DNA from: Bacteroidota bacterium
GTDB lineage: Bacteria; Bacteroidota; Bacteroidia; Bacteroidales; Prolixibacteraceae
DNA: 64,000 nucleotides
Assembly: GCA_024278975.1 (NCBI GenBank)
Contig: JAJRSD010000040.1
Span: forward strand, 62,001-126,000
Reading direction: 5' to 3'
Part shown: piece by piece, positions 17,276 through 27,313 of the stretch
Layout of the letters: every line of letters starts with the position of its first letter
How positions within the stretch are numbered: position 1 is the stretch's first letter
Position numbers and translations under genes: made by a program
The notes under the pieces: generated by a model
Told to the model about the DNA's origin: nothing
Seen by the model: only the letters and a program-made list of their open reading frames with translations
Databases searched by the model: none

Positions 17276-20200
17276 ATGAAGATTTCAGTTCTCTTATTGT
17301 TTTTTTTATCCTTTATTTTTGTTGTAAATGCACAGCATACAAAAGATTTTTATGAACAGGTAGCATCTCTAACAGCTGATACTAATCCTCGTAAAAATAG
17401 TTTAGTTCCTTCACCTCCGGCTGAATTGCCCAATATTGAATTAGAAGCTAAAAAGAATAATAAAAATGCCCGGATAGGAACATGGAATCGTATGGAAACT
17501 CGTGAAGAGTTTGAAAATGAACTTACGCGCTTAAGAGAAGAGTACAAAAAATATTTGCAAAATTTTACCCCTGAATTCTCATCTACAAGAGTACGAAAGT
17601 ATTTAAAAGATTTTAGTCATCGTTTTCAAATTGATGAAGATTTAAACAATTTCTCAAATGTTTTATCGGGATATGGAGAGTGGCAGCAGGTAAAAATTCC
17701 GCACTACGGAGGTCCGGTCGGATATAAAACGGCATTTTACCGTACAACTTTTGACCTGTCGGATAAAATGGCTGCAAAAAAACGAAAGGTAATCCATTTT
17801 AAAGGAGTTGATTACGAGGCACGAGTATATTTGAACGGTAGATTTATCGGAAGTCATACCGGTTTTTTCGAGGCTTTTGAATTTGATATTACTTCTTATG
17901 TGAAAAATGAGGGTAACACCCTTCTTGTGGAGGTTATTAATCATCATTCAGTTTTAGGATTGGATAAGGATGGGAAACGACTTTCTGGGAATAAATTATT
18001 TGCTGCCGGCGGAATTGGCTGGGATACTCCCGGTTTTGGATGGCACTCTTGTCAGCCCGGAATGGGAATTTCGCAAGATATTTATATCGAAGGCAAATCA
18101 GATATTGCAATTGCCGACATCTTTGTTCGTCCTGATATCGATAAAAAAGAGATTGAATTATATATTGGTGTCGATAATTTTAATCTCAATACATACCGTT
18201 TGCCGAAGCTAAGTTTTTCAATATATTCAAAAAATTTTAAAGGTTTCGCTATCGAAAATATAGAGGTTGATTTAGGCCATTCGTATGCCGGTCCCGGTTA
18301 TAACAGATATAAAGTATTAGTCCCTTTTCCCAATTTCCGATTATGGAATACGGAAACTCCCTGGCTTTATAGTTTAAGGGTTGAATTGAATTGTGATGAT
18401 GACAATGATATTCAACAAACTCATTTCGGGATGCGGAAATTTCATCAGGATACGGTCAATATTCCCAAAGGACGATATTTTTTAAATAACAAACATGTGA
18501 TATTGAGAGGTGCAAATACTATGGGGAATTTGCAACGTGCTGTTTACGAAAAAGATGAACAACGACTTATCGATGATATTCTTATAGCCAAAATGACCAA
18601 CATGAACTTTTTCCGTCTTACACAGCGACCTGTTCAGGAAGAGATTTATGACATGTGCGACCGCTTGGGAATAATGCTTCAAACCGATTTGCCAATATTT
18701 GCATTTCTACCTGTTGAAGTATTAGAAGAGGCTGTTAAACAAGCTGGTGCAATGGAAAAATTGGTACGTAACCATCCATCTAATGTTGTTGTTACTTTCG
18801 AAAATGAACCACACGACCCATCACATTTTGGAAATGGCTCGCGCTCAATGACCCGAATTGGAAAGGAGAATTTTTATAGAGCTGCTGCCGAAATTGTACA
18901 TATCCATAATCCTGACAGAGTAATAAAACCTATCGATGGCGATTACGACCCACCAACACCTTTTGGTATGCCCGATTATCATATGTATGCAGGTTGGTAC
19001 GGCAGTCATGGTGTGCCGTTGGGGAAATTGAACAAAGGGTATTGGATGAAAAATAAAAAGGACTGGATGTCGGGGTGTGGTGAACACGGCTCTGAAGGAT
19101 TGGAAGCGATGGAAACTATGTTTAAATATTATCCCGAACAGTGGCTTCCGGAGAAAAAAAGTGCCAATGCAAAATGGCATCCGAAAAAAATGAGTATTGC
19201 CTCAGTAATAGAGAAAAAAGATTATATGCGTGATGAGCCGCAACAAACAAGCAGAATGCACGGAATGTGGTTCGACGAACAGGAGACAATTGGAGAGTGG
19301 ATAGAAGCTAGCCAAGAACATCAGGCTTTTGTTACCCGCATGGTAACCCGGTCATTCAGGCGGCAAAGCGATAGAATTGCATCAAACGCTATTCATCTGC
19401 TTATTGATGCCTGGCCGTCGGGTTGGCAAAAATCTCTGATTGACGTGCAACGAATTCCCAAAAAAGCATGGTTCGAATATCGGGATGCATTGTCGCCTCT
19501 TTTAACTGATATAAGAACTGACAGAAACAGATACTTTGGTGGCGAAAAATTGGCCATGGAATTTTGGTTAGCAAACGACAAAGAAGCAGATTTTAAAACC
19601 GGAGAGTTAGTTTGGGAGGTTCGGATAAAAGACAAAATAGTATTTGCCAATAAAAAGGAGGTTGATATACCATCAGTTCGACCTGAATTTATTGGGCATT
19701 TTCGTTATCAACTTCCTAAAGTAAAAAAACGTACCACTGCCAATATCAGAATTGCACTTCAACACGGGGGTGAAGTTATTCATAGTACAAATATTTCTGT
19801 TGATATTTTTCCGGAAATAAAACAGAAAACTCAAAGTATAATAGTTATTAAAAATGATGACCGGGCTTTTAAACTTGCTGAGCAACTTAACCTGTCTCCA
19901 GTATATTTGTCAGAATATAATAGTAAAAAATCACCTCCTGTTTTATTAAGCAATCATAAATCAATATCCAATAAAAAGGTGCAAACCTTGTTAGAATTGG
20001 GAGCAAATGTATTGTTAATGGAACAGACAAAAGACTCAGTTTTTACAATATCTAATACTAAAATAAAAATTTCACCACACGAAGAGGGTGTCGATTTTAT
20101 TTCACAAAAAACCGGACACCCACTGGTAGCTGAATATAAACCATTTGATTTCTCTTATATGTATAATTCAAACGCCGGCTACATAACCAATGCTATGTAT

Positions 20201-20377
20201 TCATATTTTGAACCAAATTTTGAATTAAAAACTGTTTTAAAAGTACTGAATGATAAACCGGTTCTGGCAGAATTGCAAATTGGAAAAGGTAAAGTTTATA
20301 TAACCCAGTTGCAGTTAGAAAATTTTATTGAAAACGAGCCGGCATTAAGAAAACTTATATTAGATATTTTGGAATAG
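17276..20377 (+). CDS. Glycoside hydrolase family 2 enzyme (beta-galactosidase/glucuronidase-like)
   Basis: The start at 17276 is chosen because it places the signal peptide (MKISVLLLFFLSFIFVVNAQ) at the N-terminus, giving 1033 residues; an ATG 60 bp upstream is in frame but would spoil it. Domains in order: a long charged linker/helix, a GH2 sugar-binding jelly roll (FYRTTFDLSDK, HFKGVDYEARVYLNGRFIGSHTGFFEAF), an Ig-like sandwich, and a TIM barrel (LRGANTMGNLQRAVY). The likely acid/base is Glu511 in TFENEP and the likely nucleophile Glu603 in SGCGEHGSEG. A beta-sandwich tail follows. Specificity among GH2 activities cannot be fixed; several motifs differ from LacZ. Confidence 0.85.
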   Translation: MKISVLLLFFLSFIFVVNAQHTKDFYEQVASLTADTNPRKNSLVPSPPAELPNIELEAKKNNKNARIGTWNRMETREEFENELTRLREEYKKYLQNFTPEFSSTRVRKYLKDFSHRFQIDEDLNNFSNVLSGYGEWQQVKIPHYGGPVGYKTAFYRTTFDLSDKMAAKKRKVIHFKGVDYEARVYLNGRFIGSHTGFFEAFEFDITSYVKNEGNTLLVEVINHHSVLGLDKDGKRLSGNKLFAAGGIGWDTPGFGWHSCQPGMGISQDIYIEGKSDIAIADIFVRPDIDKKEIELYIGVDNFNLNTYRLPKLSFSIYSKNFKGFAIENIEVDLGHSYAGPGYNRYKVLVPFPNFRLWNTETPWLYSLRVELNCDDDNDIQQTHFGMRKFHQDTVNIPKGRYFLNNKHVILRGANTMGNLQRAVYEKDEQRLIDDILIAKMTNMNFFRLTQRPVQEEIYDMCDRLGIMLQTDLPIFAFLPVEVLEEAVKQAGAMEKLVRNHPSNVVVTFENEPHDPSHFGNGSRSMTRIGKENFYRAAAEIVHIHNPDRVIKPIDGDYDPPTPFGMPDYHMYAGWYGSHGVPLGKLNKGYWMKNKKDWMSGCGEHGSEGLEAMETMFKYYPEQWLPEKKSANAKWHPKKMSIASVIEKKDYMRDEPQQTSRMHGMWFDEQETIGEWIEASQEHQAFVTRMVTRSFRRQSDRIASNAIHLLIDAWPSGWQKSLIDVQRIPKKAWFEYRDALSPLLTDIRTDRNRYFGGEKLAMEFWLANDKEADFKTGELVWEVRIKDKIVFANKKEVDIPSVRPEFIGHFRYQLPKVKKRTTANIRIALQHGGEVIHSTNISVDIFPEIKQKTQSIIVIKNDDRAFKLAEQLNLSPVYLSEYNSKKSPPVLLSNHKSISNKKVQTLLELGANVLLMEQTKDSVFTISNTKIKISPHEEGVDFISQKTGHPLVAEYKPFDFSYMYNSNAGYITNAMYSYFEPNFELKTVLKVLNDKPVLAELQIGKGKVYITQLQLENFIENEPALRKLILDILE

Positions 20378-20395
20378 AATATAAGTATATTTGCA

Positions 20396-22531
20396 ATGAA
20401 TGGTAATCAAACTACGATTATGATGAATGATACTTCGGGAAAAAACAGAGCAATTTTACTGTTAGTTATAATAATTTTTACATTTTCAGGATGTTCAAAT
20501 AATCAGTATTATGTTGCACCAACCGGCATTGATAATGGAGTAGGAACAATTAAAAATCCATTTAACTCATTGCAAAAGGCAATTGATATTGTTAAAAGCC
20601 AAAGAGAAAATGGGAACAATTCTTACGTCGAAATATTTCTGCGAGGTGGAGAATATCAAATATCGCAAACAATAATTATTAACGATAATATTTCGAACCT
20701 TAAAATAAGTGCTTATAAAAACGAAGAGGTAATTTTTATGGGAGGAGTTGAAATTCCTGTTAATTCAGCAAAAAAAATAGTTTTGAAAGGTAACGAAGTT
20801 TATAAGATAGACTTGAATAAACTGGGAATTGATGATTATGGCAAAATTAGGAATGTAGGTTTTGCACGTCCTTTTGGTCCTTCGTGGGGCGAACTTTTTG
20901 TTAATGGAAAAGCTTTGCACCTTTCGCGCTGGCCAAATGGTGGAATGATTTTAACCGGCGAAGTTATCGACCCGGGTTCTATTCCCAGAAATGATGATTT
21001 CTCAAAACGTGGGGCTACTTTCAGATACGATTCAGTAAGAATTTCGCAATGGAAAAATACGGGCAATATCTGGATTTCGGGATATTTTAATTGGGGTTAT
21101 GCCGACGATGCTGTGCAAATTGCAGAAATTGATAAAACCGAAAAAACAATTACAACTGCACAACCTACGCTTTATGGTTTTGCATCAGGAAAAGATTTCA
21201 GGCGTTGGTATGCTTTTAATATTTTGGAAGAGTTAGACGAAAATAATGAATTTTTTGTTGACAGAGAAAAAGGAATTCTCTATTTTATTTCTGATGAAAA
21301 GCAACTAAACTCTCTAAATTTTTCTATCCTTGAAAAACCATTTTTCGAAATTGAATATGTAAATAACGTAACTGTTGAAGGTATTGATTTTAACTATTCG
21401 CGTGGTTTAGGAATTGCAATAAACAATACAAAAAATGTTACAATTAAAAATTGCACTTTCAATAATCTGGGAAGCCTTGGAATAACAGTTGGAAAAGGAA
21501 TTGAATCTTTTACAGACTATCGCCATGCAGGAGATGGCACACCAAAAGCCGGAATAGTCGGTAGTTTACAACAGCATTTGTACGCAAACACTATTTTTAA
21601 CAGAGAAGCGGGTAAAAACAATAGTATCATAAATTGCGAGTTTTATCAACTTGGTGCCGGTGGTGTTTCGCTTGGCGGAGGAGACAGGATAACACTTGTT
21701 GCAGGAAATAACTCAGTGGAAAATTGTCTTTTTCACGACTTAAACCGCATTGAAAAATCGTATCGCCCTGCAGTGCATTTAACCGGTGTTGGTAATAAAA
21801 TTAGCCATTGCGAGATTTATAACGCACCAAGTATGGCGGTTTTAATTAATGGAAATAACCACATAGTAGAGTTCAATAATATACATAATGTTTGTCTCGA
21901 TGTGGACGACCAGGGAGCAATTTACTACGGACGAAACCCATCCGAACTTGGTACAATTATTAATAACAACTATTTTCATCACATTCCTGATAAGCACTAT
22001 ACTTGTGCCGTTTATCATGATGATGGAGCTTGCGGATTAACAGTTACAAACAACATTTTTTACAAAGCCGGATATTGGGCAGTTTTAATGGGTGGCGGTT
22101 CGGATAATATTTACCAAAACAATATTTTTATTGAAGGAAAACACGGAATTCATATCGATAATCGTTTGCAAAACTGGGGTGCTTCATTGATAAAGCCGGG
22201 AGGTATTTTTGATAAACGATTAAAAGAAGTTTCATATCTGAACCCACCCTACAGTACACAATATCCTGAGTTGGTTTCGTACTTCGATAATCCGGCACTT
22301 CCCAAACGAAATTTGATTGAAAACAATGTTTTTTTGAATGTTGAACAAGTGTTGGATGGAAAAAAAGAGTGGCTCGATTATAAAGAAAGTAATTGGGAAA
22401 CAACGCAAAGCCAGAAAGCAGATAGTCTTATAACTTCTTCCTCTTTAATGAACTTTCAATCTGAAGTTACTGAAAAAATTACTGAATTTCTGAGAATTGA
22501 ATTCCGGAGAATAGGAATTAAAAAAGAATAA
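20396..22531 (+). CDS. Right-handed parallel beta-helix lipoprotein, GH141-like
   Basis: A 711-residue protein with a lipobox (FSGC, Cys33); in-frame ATGs at 20420 and 20423 are alternative starts. The N-terminal part has the PTGIDNGVGTIKNPFNSLQKAID and LRGGEYQISQTIIIND pattern and LFVNGKALHLSRWPNGG, seen in GH141-like proteins. From about residue 320 there are beta-helix coils with repeated Asn/Ile turns (NNVTVEGIDFNYSRG, TKNVTIKNCTFNNLG, NSIINCEFYQLG). GH141 includes fucosidase and xylanase activities, so a fucosidase partner for GH29 is possible, but GH110-type or lyase-type helices are not excluded. It begins 18 bp after the GH2 gene. Confidence 0.7.
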   Translation: MNGNQTTIMMNDTSGKNRAILLLVIIIFTFSGCSNNQYYVAPTGIDNGVGTIKNPFNSLQKAIDIVKSQRENGNNSYVEIFLRGGEYQISQTIIINDNISNLKISAYKNEEVIFMGGVEIPVNSAKKIVLKGNEVYKIDLNKLGIDDYGKIRNVGFARPFGPSWGELFVNGKALHLSRWPNGGMILTGEVIDPGSIPRNDDFSKRGATFRYDSVRISQWKNTGNIWISGYFNWGYADDAVQIAEIDKTEKTITTAQPTLYGFASGKDFRRWYAFNILEELDENNEFFVDREKGILYFISDEKQLNSLNFSILEKPFFEIEYVNNVTVEGIDFNYSRGLGIAINNTKNVTIKNCTFNNLGSLGITVGKGIESFTDYRHAGDGTPKAGIVGSLQQHLYANTIFNREAGKNNSIINCEFYQLGAGGVSLGGGDRITLVAGNNSVENCLFHDLNRIEKSYRPAVHLTGVGNKISHCEIYNAPSMAVLINGNNHIVEFNNIHNVCLDVDDQGAIYYGRNPSELGTIINNNYFHHIPDKHYTCAVYHDDGACGLTVTNNIFYKAGYWAVLMGGGSDNIYQNNIFIEGKHGIHIDNRLQNWGASLIKPGGIFDKRLKEVSYLNPPYSTQYPELVSYFDNPALPKRNLIENNVFLNVEQVLDGKKEWLDYKESNWETTQSQKADSLITSSSLMNFQSEVTEKITEFLRIEFRRIGIKKE

Positions 22532-22573
22532 TAACCATTGAATAAATTATAAATACAAAAACGTAACTAAAAA

Positions 22574-24907
22574 ATGAAAATATTAACGCTGTTCTGCCTA
22601 ACCTTGCTAATAATGTTTGTGAGTTGTAGTCAGTCCAAAAAAGAACAGATTGATAAAAGCTATCCCAATAAATATAATGTTATTTGGGAAAGTCCGTCAA
22701 CAGATGCATCGGGACAGATGCCACTGGGCAATGGTGACATAGCAGCCGGAGTGTATGCAATAGAGAATGGCGACCTGTATTTGTTACTCTCAAAAAACGA
22801 TGCCTTTACTCAACATGGAGATATTTTTAAAACAGGGCGTGTGCGTGTTACACTTTCTCCTAACCCTTTTGCTAACGGAAATTCTTTTAAACAAACTCTT
22901 GACCTAAAGACAGGCTCTATACTCATTGAAGCTAATGGTGTGAAGTTACGTATTTGGGCAGATGCCAACCGATCGGTTTACCATGTGTAAGTGGATTCTC
23001 CGGATGAGATTACAGTTAGCGCAACTCCGGAATTTTGGGAGCGGTTTGAGACCTGTAATTCAGATATCAACAAGGAAAATCCAAATGAAAATGAACCTGT
23101 TCAGGATGTTCTGATGGAACGTAACGGGAATATTTTATGGTACTATGCCGTAGGAGACAATAGCGATTATGCTGCTGATATGAAATACTACGGTGTTGAA
23201 GAAAGGATGTCTGAGTTCTCAGATCCTTATAAATACAATACTTTTGGTAACCTTCTGGAAAGCCCTGATTTGGTTTTAGAAAGTGGAGCATTGTCAGGTA
23301 AAGGCAAATCTTTTGATATTCGTATCCATGCACTAACGAAACAAACACCTGAAGTACAGGACTGGGTGGAATCGATTGAAAAACAGGCTTCGCATCCAAT
23401 AGATTTAAAAACAGATTGGCAGGCTCATTGCCAGTGGTGGTCCGAATTTTGGAACCGGAGTTGGATTACGGTAACTGATAATACATTGCCAATTGAGGAT
23501 AGGGAAAAATTTAATGGTGAAGGTTATTCCAATAAACGGACAGAAAAAGATGGTGGTGCATTGGTAGCTCAAAGCTACAATGTGTTTCGTTACCTGATGG
23601 CTTGCCAAAGTCGAGGACGTGTTCAAACCAAGTTTAATGGAGGTCTGTTTACCCAACCCTTGCGTTGTAACGAGAGCAACAAATGGAAAAAAGTAGTCAC
23701 TTTACAGGAAGATGGAACATTGCTGAGCCATGAAGATGACCGCGATTGGGGACGCCGTTTTACCTATCAGAACCAACGGTTACTTTACTGGCCATTGGTA
23801 ATGAGCGGAGATTTTGACCTGATGCAACCATTTTTTAATTATTATAGTAATTTACTACCTGTACGTAAGGCAATTACAAAGGAATGGTTTGGGCATGAAG
23901 GTGCTTATTACCGCGAGAATATTGAACCTACAGGAGCCGAACGGGATTGTGGGAGAGATGGGAAACCACCCAAAACAAAGTCTGGAGAAAACATGGGAGA
24001 TGGATATTATCATAGCTATTATTTTACCTGTGGGCTTGAGACAGTGGCAATGATGATAGAATATGTGAAATACTCTGAGGACACAGATTTTCGGGACACT
24101 GTATTGGTTCCATTTGCCCGTGAGGTATTATTGTTTTTTGATAAACACTACCAAAGGGATGATAGCGGGAAAATTCATCTGGATCCGGCCATGGTACTGG
24201 AGACCTGGTGGATTGCTGTAAACCCAGCTCCGGATATTGCCGGGTTGCAGTTTTGTCTTGACGAATTGCTAGCTTTAAAAACAGGAACAGAAGAAGATAT
24301 CGTTAATTGGCAACAGTTTCGATCTGAAATACCTTCTGTTTCTCTTCTTGATATAAATGGACGTAAGGCTATTGCTCCTGCCCAAAAATATGAGATGAAA
24401 AAAAATGCGGAAAATGGTGAACTCTATCCAGTCTTCCCATTCCGTCTTTTTGGACTTGGACAAGGGACAGAGGATATTGTGGCTGCTACAATGGATAACC
24501 GGACTGCTGTAAATAGCTTTGGTTATAAATGCTGGACTCAGGATCAAATTCATTGGGCTTATGCCGGGAATGCAATAGAAGCACAAGATGGCTTGGTTCA
24601 TCGTTTTCGCAATGCTTCAATTCAATGTCGTTTTCCTCTTTACGGAAGTCATGGCCCTGATTCATGCCCCGATTTTGACCACTTTGGATCGGGAAATACT
24701 GCTCTTCAGCGTATGTTGGTACAAGAGGTTGGAGATTCGATTTTACTTCTTCCGGCCTGGCCTGCCGATTGGGATACCAATTTTAAGTTGCACTTATCTA
24801 AAAATACAGTAATAACAGGAATGGTAATAGGAGGCAAACTTACAGAATGGACTATTGAACCACTATCCCGCAAAAAAGATGTAAGGGTTTATCAGCCTCA
24901 GCTTTAG
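22574..24907 (+). pseudogene. DUF5703 (toroid glycosidase-like) lipoprotein gene interrupted by an in-frame TAA
   Basis: One reading frame of 778 codons is split by a TAA at 22988-22990 (codon 139). Upstream are a lipobox (MFVSC) and the DUF5703 N-terminal signature (SPSTDASGQMPLGNGDIAAGVYA, with LLLSKNDAF). Immediately downstream, in the same frame, the protein continues (DSPDEITVSATPEFWERFE) through the helical catalytic-like domain (QSYNVFRYLMACQSRG, KFNGGLFTQ, SYYFTCGLETVAMMIEY) to a normal end. The second part (22991-24907) could be begun at a GTG right after the stop, but would lack a signal peptide. A single nonsense substitution (for example from GAA) or a sequence error explains it. 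The intact protein would act on the PUL glycan. Confidence 0.8.
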
Positions 24908-24964
24908 TTATTCTGAAGGATAGAATAATAAGAATTAAAACAATTTTGACTATATAATTTATTG

Positions 24965-27313
24965 ATGGAAAGTATGAAATTAAGAAGATATTACTGGATT
25001 GTTTCATTGTTATATTTTTTAACCGCTTCAGCATGCACCTCTTCAAAACAAGAAACCCCGTTTTTCCCTGGAAATTATCCCGGAGAAGCAAATGCAATTA
25101 TTGAAGATGGTAGAATTAACCTTTCGAATGATGCAATATCCACATATTTTGGATGGCAAAATAATACAATTCAACTCAAACAGCTAACCAATAAATACGA
25201 CAACCAAACGGTAGATTTAAGCAAAATTACCCTTTTTGCCATTGAGTTAGGAAACGGGCAACAACTTACTAACCACGATTTTTTTATTCAGAACAGACCA
25301 ATTGTTAGCGATATTGCTGCCTCCGATAGTTTGCCAACAGCAGCATTGCGTTTTGCCGGAAAAGAAATTTCGGTTCTTTTGGCTGAAAAGACTGGAAATA
25401 TTACTGTTAAATGGACAGCACAACTTCGGGATGGTTCCAACTACATTCGTCAGAATATTGAAATAGAGGTAGCTAAAGAACCGGTTGAAATTAAGCAGGT
25501 TACTTTTTTTGATGGCGTGTTAGAGGGGGCTGAGTATGCAGGACTTGTGCTTGGTTCTCCCATTCAATACAAAAATTTCTTTTTTGGTTTGGAACACCCT
25601 ATTGCACACAGTAAAGCTTTATTGGCACGAAATATTGGAGGAATTACTCAGAAATCGATTGATGTATCTGAATTTATTGATGCCCCGGCTGAATACATTA
25701 TTTCGGTGGAGCATGGCGGTGGTCCTGCGAATTACAATGTAGAATCAGTTGCGTTGTTCAAAAATGGGAAACAAATTGCAATTGATGAACATCCGTTAAA
25801 CGGAACGGGTGGTAATAGTTTTTATGTGTTAAAGGTGGTAGATTATGATGACGAGGGGAGTTACAAAATAAAATGTAAAATTAGTAACCTTTCAAATGCA
25901 ACCGGCATTTTTCACATTCATCGAAAAACCAATGATATACTCAACTTTTATGTGGAACGAGCTGATGTTCTCAAGTCGGGTGAGACGATTTCGGAATGGG
26001 CGGTAATTGGTGTCTCACCTGAAAAGCAGAACCGAAGGGCATTTCAGTATTATTTGGAACGCGAACGGGCGCGACCGTACAAACAGTTTTTGCATTACAA
26101 CTGCTGGTGGGATATTACCGATGACGGCGCATCAAGTTTTACTTCGGAACAACTCATTGAGCGGATGCATGCCTGGAATAAAAAGTTTATTCAACCTTAC
26201 GATATTCAGCTCAACTCATTTGTTTTCGACGATGGTTGGGATAATTTGGACAGTGTGTGGTATTTCGACCCGGTGAAATTTCCCAACGGTTTTACCCCAC
26301 AAGCCGAACTTTGCAAAAAATACAATTCCGGAATTGGTGTTTGGATGTCGCCATTTGGCGGGTATTTAGAGAATCAGCGGCGACGTATTGAGTCTGCCCG
26401 GCGGGAAGGATTGGAAACCAATGGCAGGGGACTTAGCTTAGCCGGAGCAAATTATTACAATCGCTTTTTGGAACGGTCTTTAGATATGCTTGACAACTAC
26501 AAGGTTAACTATTTTAAATACGATGGTTTTGGTGGTTCCAATCCGGCATACCTTCCGGATATGGAAGCGGGTACCCGATTGATAAAAACACTTCGTCAGC
26601 ATAATCCCGACGTTTATGTAAATATTACCGTTGGCTCGTGGCCATCACCGTTTTGGTTAAAATATGCCGATTGTACCTGGCGTGGTTCGGGCGACCTGCA
26701 CATGGCCGGAGAAGGCTCCCGGACACAGCAATTCATGACCTACCGCGACGGAACGCTCTATAACAACATTGTGAAAAAGGCTCCATATTACCCGTTGAAT
26801 TCAATTATGACTGTGGGAATTGCCTATGCAAATCTGGGGCATCCGATTAAATGCATCAACGACAGTATTGATGATTTTTCAGATATGGTGTGGTCGTTTT
26901 TTGGTGCAGGTTCAAGTTTGCAGGAATTGTATATTAGCCATGACAGGATGAAACCGGAATTCTGGCCAATTCTTGCAAAAGCCGCAAAATGGGCAAAAGA
27001 GAATGAAGACATTTTGAAGGATACGCACTGGATAGGAGGTAGCCCCATAAATCTGGAAGTTTATGGTTTTGCTTCCTGGACTCCTGAAAAGGGTATTATC
27101 ACACTTCGTAATCCATCAGGAGATAATAAATCCTACAAGGTTAATTTAGATAAAATTTTGGAATTGCCTTCGGGTTTTTCAGGTGAGTATTTATTAACTC
27201 CTGTTTATGGTAACAATCCTACATCGATAACAATAGAAAATAATATTAATTTTGAAGTAAACTTAAAACCTTTTGAAACCAGAATTTATGAAACCTCAAA
27301 AAATAACAAATAG
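24965..27313 (+). CDS. Alpha-galactosidase-like glycosidase, clan GH-D (GH27/GH36 relative), lipoprotein
   Basis: About 782 residues from ATG 24965 (ATG 24974 is an alternative). The signal ends in a lipobox-like TASAC. The N-terminal half is a beta-supersandwich (IRQNIEIEVAKEP, ATGIFHIHRKTND), the middle a TIM barrel with LNSFVFDDGWDNLDSVW, IGVWMSPFGG and VNYFKYDGFGG; Asp520 in the last is the expected nucleophile, and Asp577 in CTWRGSGD the expected acid/base. This is the retaining clan GH-D arrangement of alpha-galactosidases and alpha-N-acetylgalactosaminidases. The exact family is uncertain because the sequence is divergent. It lies in the right PUL wing and its 3' end overlaps the next gene by 26 bp. 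Confidence 0.75.
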   Translation: MESMKLRRYYWIVSLLYFLTASACTSSKQETPFFPGNYPGEANAIIEDGRINLSNDAISTYFGWQNNTIQLKQLTNKYDNQTVDLSKITLFAIELGNGQQLTNHDFFIQNRPIVSDIAASDSLPTAALRFAGKEISVLLAEKTGNITVKWTAQLRDGSNYIRQNIEIEVAKEPVEIKQVTFFDGVLEGAEYAGLVLGSPIQYKNFFFGLEHPIAHSKALLARNIGGITQKSIDVSEFIDAPAEYIISVEHGGGPANYNVESVALFKNGKQIAIDEHPLNGTGGNSFYVLKVVDYDDEGSYKIKCKISNLSNATGIFHIHRKTNDILNFYVERADVLKSGETISEWAVIGVSPEKQNRRAFQYYLERERARPYKQFLHYNCWWDITDDGASSFTSEQLIERMHAWNKKFIQPYDIQLNSFVFDDGWDNLDSVWYFDPVKFPNGFTPQAELCKKYNSGIGVWMSPFGGYLENQRRRIESARREGLETNGRGLSLAGANYYNRFLERSLDMLDNYKVNYFKYDGFGGSNPAYLPDMEAGTRLIKTLRQHNPDVYVNITVGSWPSPFWLKYADCTWRGSGDLHMAGEGSRTQQFMTYRDGTLYNNIVKKAPYYPLNSIMTVGIAYANLGHPIKCINDSIDDFSDMVWSFFGAGSSLQELYISHDRMKPEFWPILAKAAKWAKENEDILKDTHWIGGSPINLEVYGFASWTPEKGIITLRNPSGDNKSYKVNLDKILELPSGFSGEYLLTPVYGNNPTSITIENNINFEVNLKPFETRIYETSKNNK

